A DNA stretch of 64,000 bases from Pedobacter nutrimenti. Its GTDB lineage: Bacteria > Bacteroidota > Bacteroidia > Sphingobacteriales > Sphingobacteriaceae. Positions 33,232 to 41,907 of the stretch are shown here, piece by piece. Position 1 is the first letter of the stretch, and each line of letters begins with the position of its first letter. Made by a program: the position numbers and the translations under genes. The notes below the pieces were generated by a model. The model was not told where the DNA came from and made no database searches. It saw only the letters and a list, made by a program, of their open reading frames with translations. Location: assembly GCF_003208655.1 (NCBI RefSeq), contig NZ_QKLU01000007.1, positions 284,731 to 348,730 on the forward strand, read 5' to 3'.

Positions 33232-34923
33232 TTATAGAGCTGTCATTGTTTTTTTATCCTTAAAATAGTTGGAGATTTTTTCCAATGAAAAAGCATTAAG
33301 GCACTGTTCTTTTGTTAATCCACCTTTTCGGCCAATCAGAACCCCAAAACGCATGTCATAAAAGCCTTCTGTTCTGTGAGCATCCGGATTTATGGAAAGC
33401 AATACTCCTTTTTCGAGCGCATATCTGTGCCATCTCCAATCCAGGTCAAGACGAAGTGGGTTGGCATTAATTTCAATCACAACTTTATTTGCGGCACAAG
33501 CATCTATGACCTTCTTGTAGTCAATCGGATAGCCCTTTCGGCTTAATAGTAAACGACCAGTGGGATGTCCAAGAATAGTTGTATATGGATTTTCTATCGC
33601 TTTAAGTAGTCGGCTTGTTGCTTTTTGCTCTTCCATTCTAAGGTTACTGTGAACAGAGGCAACTACAAAATCAAAGCTCTTTAAGATCTCGTCACTGTAA
33701 TCCAGTGAACCATCATTTAAAATATCACTTTCAATACCTTTAAAGATTTTAAAAGGGGCCAATTTTTGATTCAGAAGGTCAATTTCCTGATGTTGTGCAT
33801 ACACACGTTGTTCTTGGAGGCCATTGGCATAAAAGGCCGATTTGGAGTGGTCACATATACCTAAATAATCCAGGTTTAATTGATCTTTACAAAATAAAGC
33901 CATTTGTTCAAGGCTATGCACTCCATCACTCCAGGTGGAGTGATTGTGCAGGCTTCCCCGCAGGTCACTGTATTGAATCAATTCGGGGAGTTTGTTTGCT
34001 TTGGCCAGTTCAATTTCGTCTAAACCTTCGCGGAGTTCTGGCTCCACAAAGGCCAGACCTGCTTTCTGATAAATGGCCAGTTCACTTTTAAAGGGACCTT
34101 CTCCTGCCAGCCTTAGAACTTCCTTAACATGAATTTCGTTGCCCGTTTGTTTAAACCAGTTAAAGTAAAAATCATCTTTTTGGACAATGAGCAATTGTAT
34201 ATTTAAACCTTCCGGACTAAGGGCATGAAAAGTGTCCTCTGTTTGAACTTCAAATTGCAGTGGCAGGAACACCGGTATTTTTTCCAATACTTCCAATGGC
34301 TGGTCTGTGCCTATGATAAAAATGACTTCTTCGATGATTTCTACACATCGCCTGTAAGCACCTGCGATACCCAAAAGCGAATCGGCACTAACCTCATTAA
34401 GCCATAGGGAAAGATCTGCATAAATTTTGTTTACAGGGGCTTCTGCCTGCGCATACAAGAATTTCCCCTGCGCTGCCATCCTGAATTCAATCACTTTTTT
34501 TATTTCTTCCTGGGTTTTCAGACCAAAACCTTTGGCTTCAATCAAACGGTTTTCATTGCATGCATAATAGAGTTCCCCAATATTTTCAATACCCAGGTCT
34601 TTCCATATTACAGTGATTTTTTTCGGTCCTATGCCCTTAATGCCTAGCATCTCGACAATCCCGGGTGGAGTATTGTTGAGAAGTGTCTCTAACTCTGCCA
34701 TACTACCATTGCCTAGCAATTCCATTACTTTTGCAGAAATGCTCTTACCCAATCCGTCGATTTTTTCAATTTCATCAAGGCTCTTGTCTGCAATGGCAAA
34801 AGGTAATTTATCTATTTTAAAAGCAGCATTCGCTACCGATTTTATTTTAAAGGGATTTTCGTTGTGCAGTTCCATGAGTTGGGAAAGCAAACGAAGACTG
34901 CGTGATATGGTTTTGTTTTCCAT
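33232..34923 (-). CDS. polX: DNA polymerase X family protein with PHP domain (PolX)
   Basis: About 563 residues in three parts. Residues 1-110 carry helix-hairpin-helix repeats (KIDGLGKSISAKVMELL, LGIKGIGPKKITVIW) as in DNA polymerase beta. A middle domain (about 130-310) stands for the polymerase palm. Its YRRCVEIIEEVIFIIGT segment is where active enzymes carry the paired Asp, yet I do not see a clear DxD. The C-terminal PHP phosphoesterase is well formed (LRGSLHNHSTWSDGVHSLEQM, ICDHSKSAF, VASVHSNLRM). Bacterial PolX acts in gap filling and 3' end trimming. The ATG at 34923 is preferred to the TTG one codon earlier. Confidence 0.88.
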   Translation of the reverse strand: MENKTISRSLRLLSQLMELHNENPFKIKSVANAAFKIDKLPFAIADKSLDEIEKIDGLGKSISAKVMELLGNGSMAELETLLNNTPPGIVEMLGIKGIGPKKITVIWKDLGIENIGELYYACNENRLIEAKGFGLKTQEEIKKVIEFRMAAQGKFLYAQAEAPVNKIYADLSLWLNEVSADSLLGIAGAYRRCVEIIEEVIFIIGTDQPLEVLEKIPVFLPLQFEVQTEDTFHALSPEGLNIQLLIVQKDDFYFNWFKQTGNEIHVKEVLRLAGEGPFKSELAIYQKAGLAFVEPELREGLDEIELAKANKLPELIQYSDLRGSLHNHSTWSDGVHSLEQMALFCKDQLNLDYLGICDHSKSAFYANGLQEQRVYAQHQEIDLLNQKLAPFKIFKGIESDILNDGSLDYSDEILKSFDFVVASVHSNLRMEEQKATSRLLKAIENPYTTILGHPTGRLLLSRKGYPIDYKKVIDACAANKVVIEINANPLRLDLDWRWHRYALEKGVLLSINPDAHRTEGFYDMRFGVLIGRKGGLTKEQCLNAFSLEKISNYFKDKKTMTAL

Positions 34924-34989
34924 CAAGCGCTAAGTTAAAAAAAAAGCTTTGCTTTTTTTTGCTGCAATTGTCCCGAGGTATTTAGGGCG

Positions 34990-35024
34990 AAAAGAAAAAG
35001 GTCAATACCTAATCGATATTGACC
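34990..35024 (-). terminator. Intrinsic terminator downstream of sppA
   Basis: GGTCAATA (35000-35007) pairs with TATTGACC (35017-35024). On the minus strand it is followed by a T-rich CTTTTTCTTTT run, placing it 30 bases after the sppA stop. Confidence 0.75.
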
Positions 35025-35052
35025 CTTCAGCTTATTTTTTTGAAATTATAGA

Positions 35053-36819
35053 TTACTGAACTTTTATCTCAAATGGCATACGGGCCTGCAAGCCGGAATT
35101 GATAATGGCTTTTTTCATTTGCTGATACAACATATAGTTTTCTCCAAACTCCTGTTTTGCATAGTAAACTTTGATTTTATCTGTCGTATTATCCAATAAC
35201 GATTTTAAAGGATCAATTTTTTCAGGGTATTCTACAACGCGGTACTCTTTTAATTTTGCTTTTTTCCCTGCGGCGGTAATTGAATCGTTAAAGCTGCCCA
35301 AACGATCAGCTAAGCCATTTTTTACCGCATCGGTTCCTACCCAAACATGCCCTCCTCCAATAGAATTGATGTATTCTTTTGTTTTCTTACGGCCATCGGC
35401 TACCCGGGTGATAAAACTATCATAGACATGATTAACATCGTTTTGAATAATGAAACGTTCACCTGGGGTTAATGGACGGTTCACACTCATGATATCTGCA
35501 TATTTTCCGGTTTTTACGCCGTCAAATGTGATTCCAAGTTTATTGTTGAGCAAATTCTGGAAATTTGGAATAATTCCAAAGACACCAATGGATCCGGTAA
35601 TGGTATTGGGTTGAACAAAAATAGAATCTGCCGCACAACCGATATAGTATCCACCAGAAGCTGCAACATCTCCAAAGGAAGCCATTACCGGTTTTACCTT
35701 TTTACTGAGTACAATTTCTCTCCAGATCACATCTGAAGCCAGAGCGCTTCCACCACCTGAATTTACCCTTAGCACGATAGCCTTAATGCTGCTGTCTTCT
35801 CTTGCTTTTCTTATAGCCCTTGAAATTCTTTCAGATCCTATGGATTCGTCATTTCCTTCACCACCTACGATATCACCATTCGCATAAATCACAGCTATCT
35901 TAGCTTTTGCTGCAGGCTGGTCCTGATTGATGTTCTCGGCATAATCGTTGATACTTACTGTATTTATCTTGCTGTTTTTTTCAGTTCCGCTAAGGGTTTT
36001 AAGCTCATCCAATACTTCGTCTTTATAGCGAAGGGCATCTATCATTTTGTAATTGAGTGCATCTTTTGGAGTTTGAATTTTATAATCATTGGCGATGTTG
36101 AACAAACTATCTTTTGAAACATGTCTTGTTTGAGAAATGCCTTCCAGAAAAGTTGTGTATAAACCATTAAGATAAGCTGTAACCTGCAGACGGTTATAAT
36201 CACTCATTTTATCGTTGATAAAAGGTTCAACTGCACTTTTAAAGTTTCCTACCCTGATAATTTGTGCTTCTACTCCAAGCTTTTCCAGGGCACCTTTAAA
36301 AAACATCAACTCAGAGCTGAATCCTTTAAATTCCAAAGCGCCCTGTGGGTTGAGGTACACTTTATCTGCTGCAGAAGCAACGTAATAAGCATCCTGTGTA
36401 TAAACCTCGCTATAGGCAATAATTTGTTTTTTACTGGATTTGAAATCAATCAAAGCATCTCTGATTTCCTTTAATGTAGCTTTACCAGCAGAGGGAGAAG
36501 AGGTGCTTAAATAGATACATTTAATATTAGGGTCTGTTTTTGCCTTTTTAATTGCCCTGACCAAATCGGAAAAGCCAATACTTTTATCACTCGAACCAAT
36601 AATTGGCAGATTTTCAAAACGTTTATTAGGCGTACGCTCCCGGATATTTTGATCCAGATTCAGATACAGGACACTGTTGCTATTAATAAGAACAGTTTTG
36701 TCCTCTGCAACAGAAGAGATGACAGCCGTAATAAGGACAATAAAAAATATGCAAATCAGGAACATGGAAAGTACAAATCCAACAACCGTAGCAAAAACAT
36801 ACTTAAAAAAATCTTTCAT
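35053..36819 (-). CDS. sppA: Signal peptide peptidase SppA, long (67 kDa) type
   Basis: The 588-residue membrane-anchored protease has one N-terminal helix (FVLSMFLICIFFIVLITAVI) and two tandem S49 domains. The nucleophile Ser is in the C-terminal domain (GDVAASGGYYIG, about residue 390) and the general-base Lys is in the N-terminal half (YIAYSEVYTQDAYYVASAAD region, around 190-200). SppA cleaves leftover signal peptides in the inner membrane. Divergent from folK, a pairing often seen in Bacteroidota. Terminator follows its stop. Confidence 0.95.
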   Translation of the reverse strand: MKDFFKYVFATVVGFVLSMFLICIFFIVLITAVISSVAEDKTVLINSNSVLYLNLDQNIRERTPNKRFENLPIIGSSDKSIGFSDLVRAIKKAKTDPNIKCIYLSTSSPSAGKATLKEIRDALIDFKSSKKQIIAYSEVYTQDAYYVASAADKVYLNPQGALEFKGFSSELMFFKGALEKLGVEAQIIRVGNFKSAVEPFINDKMSDYNRLQVTAYLNGLYTTFLEGISQTRHVSKDSLFNIANDYKIQTPKDALNYKMIDALRYKDEVLDELKTLSGTEKNSKINTVSINDYAENINQDQPAAKAKIAVIYANGDIVGGEGNDESIGSERISRAIRKAREDSSIKAIVLRVNSGGGSALASDVIWREIVLSKKVKPVMASFGDVAASGGYYIGCAADSIFVQPNTITGSIGVFGIIPNFQNLLNNKLGITFDGVKTGKYADIMSVNRPLTPGERFIIQNDVNHVYDSFITRVADGRKKTKEYINSIGGGHVWVGTDAVKNGLADRLGSFNDSITAAGKKAKLKEYRVVEYPEKIDPLKSLLDNTTDKIKVYYAKQEFGENYMLYQQMKKAIINSGLQARMPFEIKVQ

Positions 36820-36900
36820 GTAGTATTAATAATATATATGTAAATATAGGAATCCTCTCTGAGCTTCGGTTTAAAAATTAATAAGCTCGAAGATGTTTCA

Positions 36901-36908
36901 TAACTTTG
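36901..36908 (+). promoter_or_regulatory. -7 promoter element TAACTTTG for folK
   Basis: TAACTTTG matches TAnnTTTG and lies 23 bases before the ATG at 36932. No plain -33 TTG is seen. Confidence 0.45.
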
Positions 36909-36931
36909 ATGTTAGTTAATTGACGCCTGAT

Positions 36932-37426
36932 ATGAATTTAGATGCTAAAATAGTTTATTTGTTACTGGGAAGTAATTTAGGTGAAAGAGAAGTTTTGATC
37001 CGGGAGGCCATTGATTTGATTGGTTTGCGGGTTGGCAAGGTTAAATTGGAATCTTCCCTATATGAGACTGCTGCATGGGGAAAACAGGACCAGCCAGGAT
37101 TTTTAAATGTCGCTCTTGCAGTTGAAACTACACAGACAGCCTTGGAAGTTTTGGATGGTGTTTTGGCGATAGAAAAAGAACTTGGAAGAGTTAGGTTTGA
37201 AAAATGGGGCGCTCGTCTGATCGATATTGATGTGATTTTTTATGAAAATGAAATCATTGATATGGGAGAGAAGCTGCAGATTCCCCATCCTGATATGCAT
37301 CTTCGGAAATTTGTATTGGTTCCCCTCGCTGAAATTGCTCCGCAAACACAGCATCCCGTTTTGCGGAAAACTATAACAGAAATTTTAGAAAGTTTGAGTG
37401 ATGATTTAGCAGTATTGAAGGTATAA
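36932..37426 (+). CDS. folK: 2-amino-4-hydroxy-6-hydroxymethyldihydropteridine diphosphokinase (HPPK)
   Basis: About 164 residues. It opens with AKIVYLLLGSNLGERE, the nucleotide-binding start of HPPK, and carries LYETAAWGKQDQPGFLNVALAVET, ELGRVRFEKWGARLIDIDVIFY (the catalytic RxxxxGxRxIDIDI loop) and IPHPDMHLRKFVLVPLAEI. It transfers pyrophosphate from ATP to the pterin in folate biosynthesis. Start ATG 36932 gives MNLDAKIV; an upstream TTG is less likely. The Hpt gene follows 18 bases after the stop. Confidence 0.95.
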   Translation: MNLDAKIVYLLLGSNLGEREVLIREAIDLIGLRVGKVKLESSLYETAAWGKQDQPGFLNVALAVETTQTALEVLDGVLAIEKELGRVRFEKWGARLIDIDVIFYENEIIDMGEKLQIPHPDMHLRKFVLVPLAEIAPQTQHPVLRKTITEILESLSDDLAVLKV

Positions 37427-37444
37427 TTTTATTAGTTTTGTTTA

Positions 37445-37822
37445 ATGATCGATGTAGAAAAAAATAATTTACCCCTTGACCTGTCTTATTTAAGAGAGAT
37501 GTCTGGAGATAGTGCTGAATTTATTATTGAGATGATCGATATGTTTAAACAGCAGACACCGTTATATATGGCTGACCTGGAACAGGCTGTGAAGCAGCAG
37601 GACTGGGTTAAAGTGTCTGGTTTTGCACATAAAATTAAGCCAACATTTACCTATGTTGGCAGAAATGATGCGAAGGACCATATGCAGGCAATGGAACACA
37701 ATGCTCGTGACCTGAAAGATCTGGACCGGATCCCATCGGCGTTTGAAGAGGTGAAAAATTTAGTTGAGGTACTTTACCATCAACTGGACCAGGCAAAAGC
37801 TAATCTGGAAAAAGAGCTATAA
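37445..37822 (+). CDS. Histidine phosphotransfer (Hpt) domain protein
   Basis: A 125-residue single Hpt domain. The phospho-accepting histidine is His62 in SGFAHKIKPTFTYVG, within the four-helix bundle. Hpt proteins shuttle phosphate between hybrid kinases and response regulators. No hybrid kinase is adjacent, so it likely works with several. It sits 18 bases after folK and converges on pssA. Confidence 0.9.
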   Translation: MIDVEKNNLPLDLSYLREMSGDSAEFIIEMIDMFKQQTPLYMADLEQAVKQQDWVKVSGFAHKIKPTFTYVGRNDAKDHMQAMEHNARDLKDLDRIPSAFEEVKNLVEVLYHQLDQAKANLEKEL

Positions 37823-37840
37823 AGTTAGTTCTAAAGGAAA

Positions 37841-38521
37841 TCAGATTGGACTGCGCCTGAAGTGCAGGATAGAGGAAAGTATATATATAATCAGTACAAA
37901 AGGTATTGCTGCAAATTTTAGACAAATAATCAGCAGTGCAGATAAGATTAAAAAGATAAATTTGATCTTATTGTCTTTCCAGTTTAAAGTGGAAAATTTA
38001 AGGGAGAATATTTTTATTTCGCTGATCAGCAGCCAACTCATGATCATGGTCAATCCAATCAAGACAAGGGTGGAGCCAATCAGCTCCGGGTGGTCTTGAT
38101 GAATAAAAGGCAGGGAGACGATAAAAAGTGTATTCATTGGTGTATTTAGTCCAATAAAATCCTCTGTCTGTCTGGTGTCAATGTTAAATTTAGCAAGTCT
38201 TAGGGCAGAAAATATAGTAATCAGAAAACCTATATAAGGCAGATAAGGAGCGGAATAATCGCTTTGTGCCAGCAACTGGAACATCACAACCCCTGGTAAA
38301 AAACCAAAACTTACCATATCAGCCAATGAATCAAGTTCTTTTCCTATGGTAGATTTTACGTTTAGCAGGCGTGCTGAAAATCCATCAAAAAAATCAAATA
38401 TTCCTGATATTAAAACTGCGTAGGCAGTAATGTTAAAATCCCCTTTAAAAGCAAAAACAATTCCGACACATCCAGACAAGAGGTTGGCGCATGTTAATGC
38501 ATTAGGAAGGTGTTTTTTCAT
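37841..38521 (-). CDS. pssA: CDP-diacylglycerol-serine O-phosphatidyltransferase
   Basis: A 226-residue integral membrane enzyme with six or more helices. The CDP-alcohol phosphatidyltransferase motif D-G-x2-A-R-x8-G-x3-D-x3-D is present as DFFDGFSARLLN followed by GKELDSLAD (about residues 43-67). It makes phosphatidylserine, the precursor of phosphatidylethanolamine. Oriented with rho, which is upstream, with a 107-base gap carrying a stem-loop. Confidence 0.93.
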   Translation of the reverse strand: MKKHLPNALTCANLLSGCVGIVFAFKGDFNITAYAVLISGIFDFFDGFSARLLNVKSTIGKELDSLADMVSFGFLPGVVMFQLLAQSDYSAPYLPYIGFLITIFSALRLAKFNIDTRQTEDFIGLNTPMNTLFIVSLPFIHQDHPELIGSTLVLIGLTMIMSWLLISEIKIFSLKFSTLNWKDNKIKFIFLILSALLIICLKFAAIPFVLIIYILSSILHFRRSPI

Positions 38522-38548
38522 GGAACTGTTTATGGCTTATTATAGTTA

Positions 38549-38596
38549 AACGTACATAAGCCTGGCTCTATTGCAGCCTCTGAACTTATGTACGTT
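38549..38596 (-). promoter_or_regulatory. Long stem-loop between rho and pssA
   Basis: AACGTACATAAG (38549-38560) pairs perfectly with CTTATGTACGTT (38585-38596). The 24-base interior has a small second stem (GGCT with AGCC). No T tract follows on the minus strand, so it is not a classic terminator. It could protect the rho mRNA 3' end, regulate pssA, or bind a protein. Confidence 0.4.
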
Positions 38597-38628
38597 ATAC
38601 GGAAGTTATTTTTATTTTAAATTAAAGA

Positions 38629-40323
38629 TTAACTGTTCATAGAGATCAGGAATTCCTCATTTGACTTGGTGCCTTTTATTTGGGCTTGTACAAATTCCAT
38701 TGCTTCCTGAGCATTCATGTCAGCTAAGTGATTTCTCAAGATCCAAACACGTTGCAAGGTATCCCTGTCATGTAAAAGATCATCTCTTCTGGTACTGGAA
38801 GCGGTAATATCAATTGCAGGGAAAATACGTTTATTGGAAAGTTTACGATCCAATTGCAGTTCCATATTACCAGTACCTTTAAATTCTTCAAAGATTACCT
38901 CATCCATTTTAGATCCGGTATCGGTAAGGGCAGTAGCTAAAATAGTTAATGAACCCCCTCTTTCTATATTACGGGCAGCACCGAAGAAACGTTTAGGTTT
39001 GTGAAGCGCATTTGCATCTACACCACCGGATAGAATTTTACCGGAAGCAGGAGCTGTTGTATTATAAGCTCTTGCCAGTCTTGTTATAGAATCCAGGAGG
39101 ATGACAACATCGTGTCCGCATTCTACCAGTCGTTTGGCCTTATCTAAAACAATATTTGCAATTTTAACATGTCTCTCGGCAGGCTCATCAAATGTAGAAG
39201 CAATGACTTCGGCCCTTACACTTCTGGCCATATCAGTAACCTCTTCAGGTCTTTCATCAATTAAAAGAATAATCAGATAAACCTCGGGGTGATTGTTGGC
39301 TATTGCATTGGCTACCTCTTTCAGGAGATTGGTTTTACCCGTTTTTGGTTGTGCAACAATTAAGCCCCTTTGACCTTTTCCTATTGGGGTAAAAAGATCA
39401 ATAATCCTTGTTGAATAATTATTTGTATCTGTAAAAAGATTCAATCTTTCTGTTGGAAACAGCGGAGTCAGGTAATCGAAAGGAACACGGTCTCTGACAT
39501 CAGCAGGTAAACGGCCATTGATGGTTTCTACCCTAACCAGTGGAAAGTATTTTTCACCTTCTTTTGGGGGACGTATACTTCCTTTAACAGTATCTCCGGT
39601 TTTCAGACCAAAAAGTTTAATCTGTGATTGGGACACATAAATATCGTCGGGTGAGGAGAGATAATTATAATCGGCTGATCTTAAAAAACCATAACCATCA
39701 GGCATGATTTCCAGAACACCTTCATTCGTGATCGTATTGTCAAAATCAAGGTTGGAATAGCTGTTCTCTACCTGTTGTTTATTGTTGTTATTATTATTGT
39801 TGTTGTTGTTTTGATTTTTTTGCCTGTTGTCTTCTCTTACAGGTTTAGTTCTTTTTTGCTCCGGATTGTTCTGGGCAGGAGTGGATATAATTGTATCTGC
39901 ATTTTTTTTATTTCCCTCCTGCGGATTTGCAACCGGTTTTGCAATAGGCTGTTCATTGCTGATTTCTTCTGAAGGAACTTCAGGAAGGTCCTCTATTGGC
40001 TCTGCTGAAGGTGTATCAAACAAAGTAACTTTATTCAGAACAGGTTCTTTTTCGTCTTTTGAGATGCGTGTACGTTTTCTTGCAGGTTTTTCAATTGAAT
40101 TCCCTGGATTTGCTTTGGATAATTTTGGTTTGGCAACTTTTTCTGATACGGTTTCAGTTTCTGTGTCTGCTGAAATAGGCAACCCTTCCTGCGCGGTGAT
40201 CTGGGCCATGATTTCAACCAGTTCGGCTTTACGCAACTCATCAGCATTTAGAATACCCTGAGCTTTTGCCAGCTCACGCAATTCAGCAGTGAGTTTTTCA
40301 TTTAATTCTGTTTTATTAAACAT
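38629..40323 (-). CDS. rho: Transcription termination factor Rho
   Basis: A 564-residue Rho, longer than the 419-residue E. coli form. The N-terminal Rho_N helix domain (1-40) is followed by a charged, disordered insert (about 40-190) with a ten-Asn run at 172-181. The RNA-binding cold-shock-like domain includes GVLEIMPDGYGFLRSADYNY (about 200-270). The ATPase core has P-loop GLIVAQPKTGKTNL and Walker B VVILLDSIT. Rho is a hexameric RNA helicase that ends transcription. Phylum-specific inserts of this type are known in Bacteroidota. Confidence 0.97.
   Translation of the reverse strand: MFNKTELNEKLTAELRELAKAQGILNADELRKAELVEIMAQITAQEGLPISADTETETVSEKVAKPKLSKANPGNSIEKPARKRTRISKDEKEPVLNKVTLFDTPSAEPIEDLPEVPSEEISNEQPIAKPVANPQEGNKKNADTIISTPAQNNPEQKRTKPVREDNRQKNQNNNNNNNNNNKQQVENSYSNLDFDNTITNEGVLEIMPDGYGFLRSADYNYLSSPDDIYVSQSQIKLFGLKTGDTVKGSIRPPKEGEKYFPLVRVETINGRLPADVRDRVPFDYLTPLFPTERLNLFTDTNNYSTRIIDLFTPIGKGQRGLIVAQPKTGKTNLLKEVANAIANNHPEVYLIILLIDERPEEVTDMARSVRAEVIASTFDEPAERHVKIANIVLDKAKRLVECGHDVVILLDSITRLARAYNTTAPASGKILSGGVDANALHKPKRFFGAARNIERGGSLTILATALTDTGSKMDEVIFEEFKGTGNMELQLDRKLSNKRIFPAIDITASSTRRDDLLHDRDTLQRVWILRNHLADMNAQEAMEFVQAQIKGTKSNEEFLISMNS
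39781..39810 (-). repeat. Trinucleotide repeat encoding ten asparagines in rho
   Basis: Ten AAC/AAT codons in a row (residues 172-181) form an imperfect triplet repeat. Its codon mixing lowers slippage, but length change would stay in frame. Confidence 0.9.
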
Positions 40324-40590
40324 TATGTAGTTGTAGAGAATTTTTTATTAAAAGTATTATCAAGTGAGCAACGCAAAAAATGCAACTGTAAGTATTATTT
40401 TGAAACAAAACGTTGAGATTTTCTGGAATGATCAGATAACTTTTAGAGAATTATGTTGCAATTGTATGTATTTGAAAATTAATCTCCAAGAAAAAATGTA
40501 AAATGTTAAAAATAAATTTGCCGGAATGTTTAAAAATACAAGTTATATTACCTGTTTAAAATTGACATATTTGCAGTAAAATATGGCCAA

Positions 40591-41421
40591 ATGAATGCAA
40601 CGCAACTTTTTGAAGAAATAAAAAAGAAGAAATCTTTTCTATGTGTAGGATTGGATACTGTACTGGAGCAAGTTCCTGAGCACCTGCTGAAATATAAGGA
40701 CCCGGTCCTGGAATTTAATAAACAAATTATAGATGCAACTAAGGATTTATGCGTTGCGTATAAGCCTAACACTGCTTTTTATGAGGCCCGGGGAATTAAA
40801 GGATGGCAGAGTTTAATAGATACCTGGAAATATATTCCAGAAGATGTTTTTACTATAGCAGATGCAAAAAGAGGGGATATTGGAAATACTTCAGCGATGT
40901 ATGCGGATGCTTTTTTTAATTTGGAGAAGTCAGAGATGAGTTTTGATGCCGTAACAGTTGCTCCATATATGGGTAAAGATTCAGTGGGTCCTTTTTTACA
41001 ATACAAAGACAAATGGGTTATTCTTTTGGCCCTGACTTCCAATCCTTCGCATGAAGATTTTCAAACCCTGGAAGGGAGTTCAGGGAAATTGTATGAAGAG
41101 GTAATCAGGGTTTCCGCTCAATGGGCAGATAATGACCAGTTAATGTATGTTGTTGGGGCAACCAGAGGAAAGGAATTTGAGCATATTCGGAAACTGGCCC
41201 CAGATAATTTTTTGCTGGTTCCCGGAGTAGGTGCCCAGGGAGGCTCACTAGCCGAAGTATGTGAATATGGACTGAATACGCAGTGCGGATTACTGGTTAA
41301 CTCTTCCAGAGGAATTATTTATGCATCGAAAGGACTTGATTTTGCAGAAAAGGCGCGGGAAGAAGCACTGAAACTCCAGAAAGAGATGGAACATATTCTG
41401 AAAAACAAGGGACTAATTTGA
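40591..41421 (+). CDS. pyrF: Orotidine 5'-phosphate decarboxylase, type 2
   Basis: A 276-residue enzyme. SFLCVGLDTVLEQVPEHL is the opening strand, VAYKPNTAFYEARG the second, and FTIADAKRGDIGNTSAMYADA the catalytic Asp-Lys-Asp segment (about residues 91-96). VGATRGKEFEHIRKLAP and LLVPGVGAQGGS bind the phosphate. The length and motif order are those of the longer PyrF type, final step of UMP synthesis. It stands alone, divergent from rho. Confidence 0.96.
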   Translation: MNATQLFEEIKKKKSFLCVGLDTVLEQVPEHLLKYKDPVLEFNKQIIDATKDLCVAYKPNTAFYEARGIKGWQSLIDTWKYIPEDVFTIADAKRGDIGNTSAMYADAFFNLEKSEMSFDAVTVAPYMGKDSVGPFLQYKDKWVILLALTSNPSHEDFQTLEGSSGKLYEEVIRVSAQWADNDQLMYVVGATRGKEFEHIRKLAPDNFLLVPGVGAQGGSLAEVCEYGLNTQCGLLVNSSRGIIYASKGLDFAEKAREEALKLQKEMEHILKNKGLI

Positions 41422-41574
41422 TCCATGGTAGACTTGTTTTGGATTTAGAAATAAATACGATTTAACGATTTTGGTGCGTTTAGGTATAAACAGATCAAAT
41501 ACATATGTTTATATTCTGTTGTAATCAAAAAAAATGTTTAAATTGTTAAACGTAATAAAAAATACTAGAAAAAG

Positions 41575-41796
41575 ATGTTTCAACGAATAGTTACCTTTTT
41601 TGAAAAACGAAGTTTTGGTGTATGTACTTATCTGGCTGATAAGTTAAATATGTCGATAAGTAAAATCCGGCTGTTTTTTATTTATTCTTCTTTTTTGGCG
41701 GTAGGCTTTCCCATCGTATTTTATATACTTGCTGCATTGGTTTTAGATGTAAGGCATTATATCAAAAAAATCAGATTGAGCATCTGGGATATTTAA
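41575..41796 (+). CDS. Small PspC-domain protein
   Basis: A 73-residue protein with GVCTYLADKLNMSISKIRLFFIYSSFLAVGFPIVFYILAALVL, the PspC membrane motif, in one hairpin of two helices. PspC proteins respond to membrane stress in phage-shock systems. No pspA, pspB or regulator is nearby. It precedes ftsK by 111 bases, an arrangement often seen in Bacteroidota. Confidence 0.85.
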   Translation: MFQRIVTFFEKRSFGVCTYLADKLNMSISKIRLFFIYSSFLAVGFPIVFYILAALVLDVRHYIKKIRLSIWDI

Positions 41797-41907
41797 CAAC
41801 CCAATTAAAAAGACAAGATGAAATATATCGGTTATTGAAATGCTGCAATCACGGCACATATAACTATATGTTTTATATTTGTTGATTATTAAGACGAACA
41901 AAGTAAA

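Noticed and set aside
34613..34933. A 106-codon open frame on the plus strand inside polX
   Set aside because: It is antisense to the conserved helix-hairpin-helix part of PolX and lacks its own promoter or family match.
31667..37822. SixA-like phosphatase and Hpt protein as a working pair
   Set aside because: They lie on opposite strands 5 kb apart with unrelated neighbours; a functional link is only by analogy.
39827..40261. A 144-codon open frame opposite rho
   Set aside because: It mirrors the low-complexity insert of Rho, so the open frame follows from codon bias and is not a gene.
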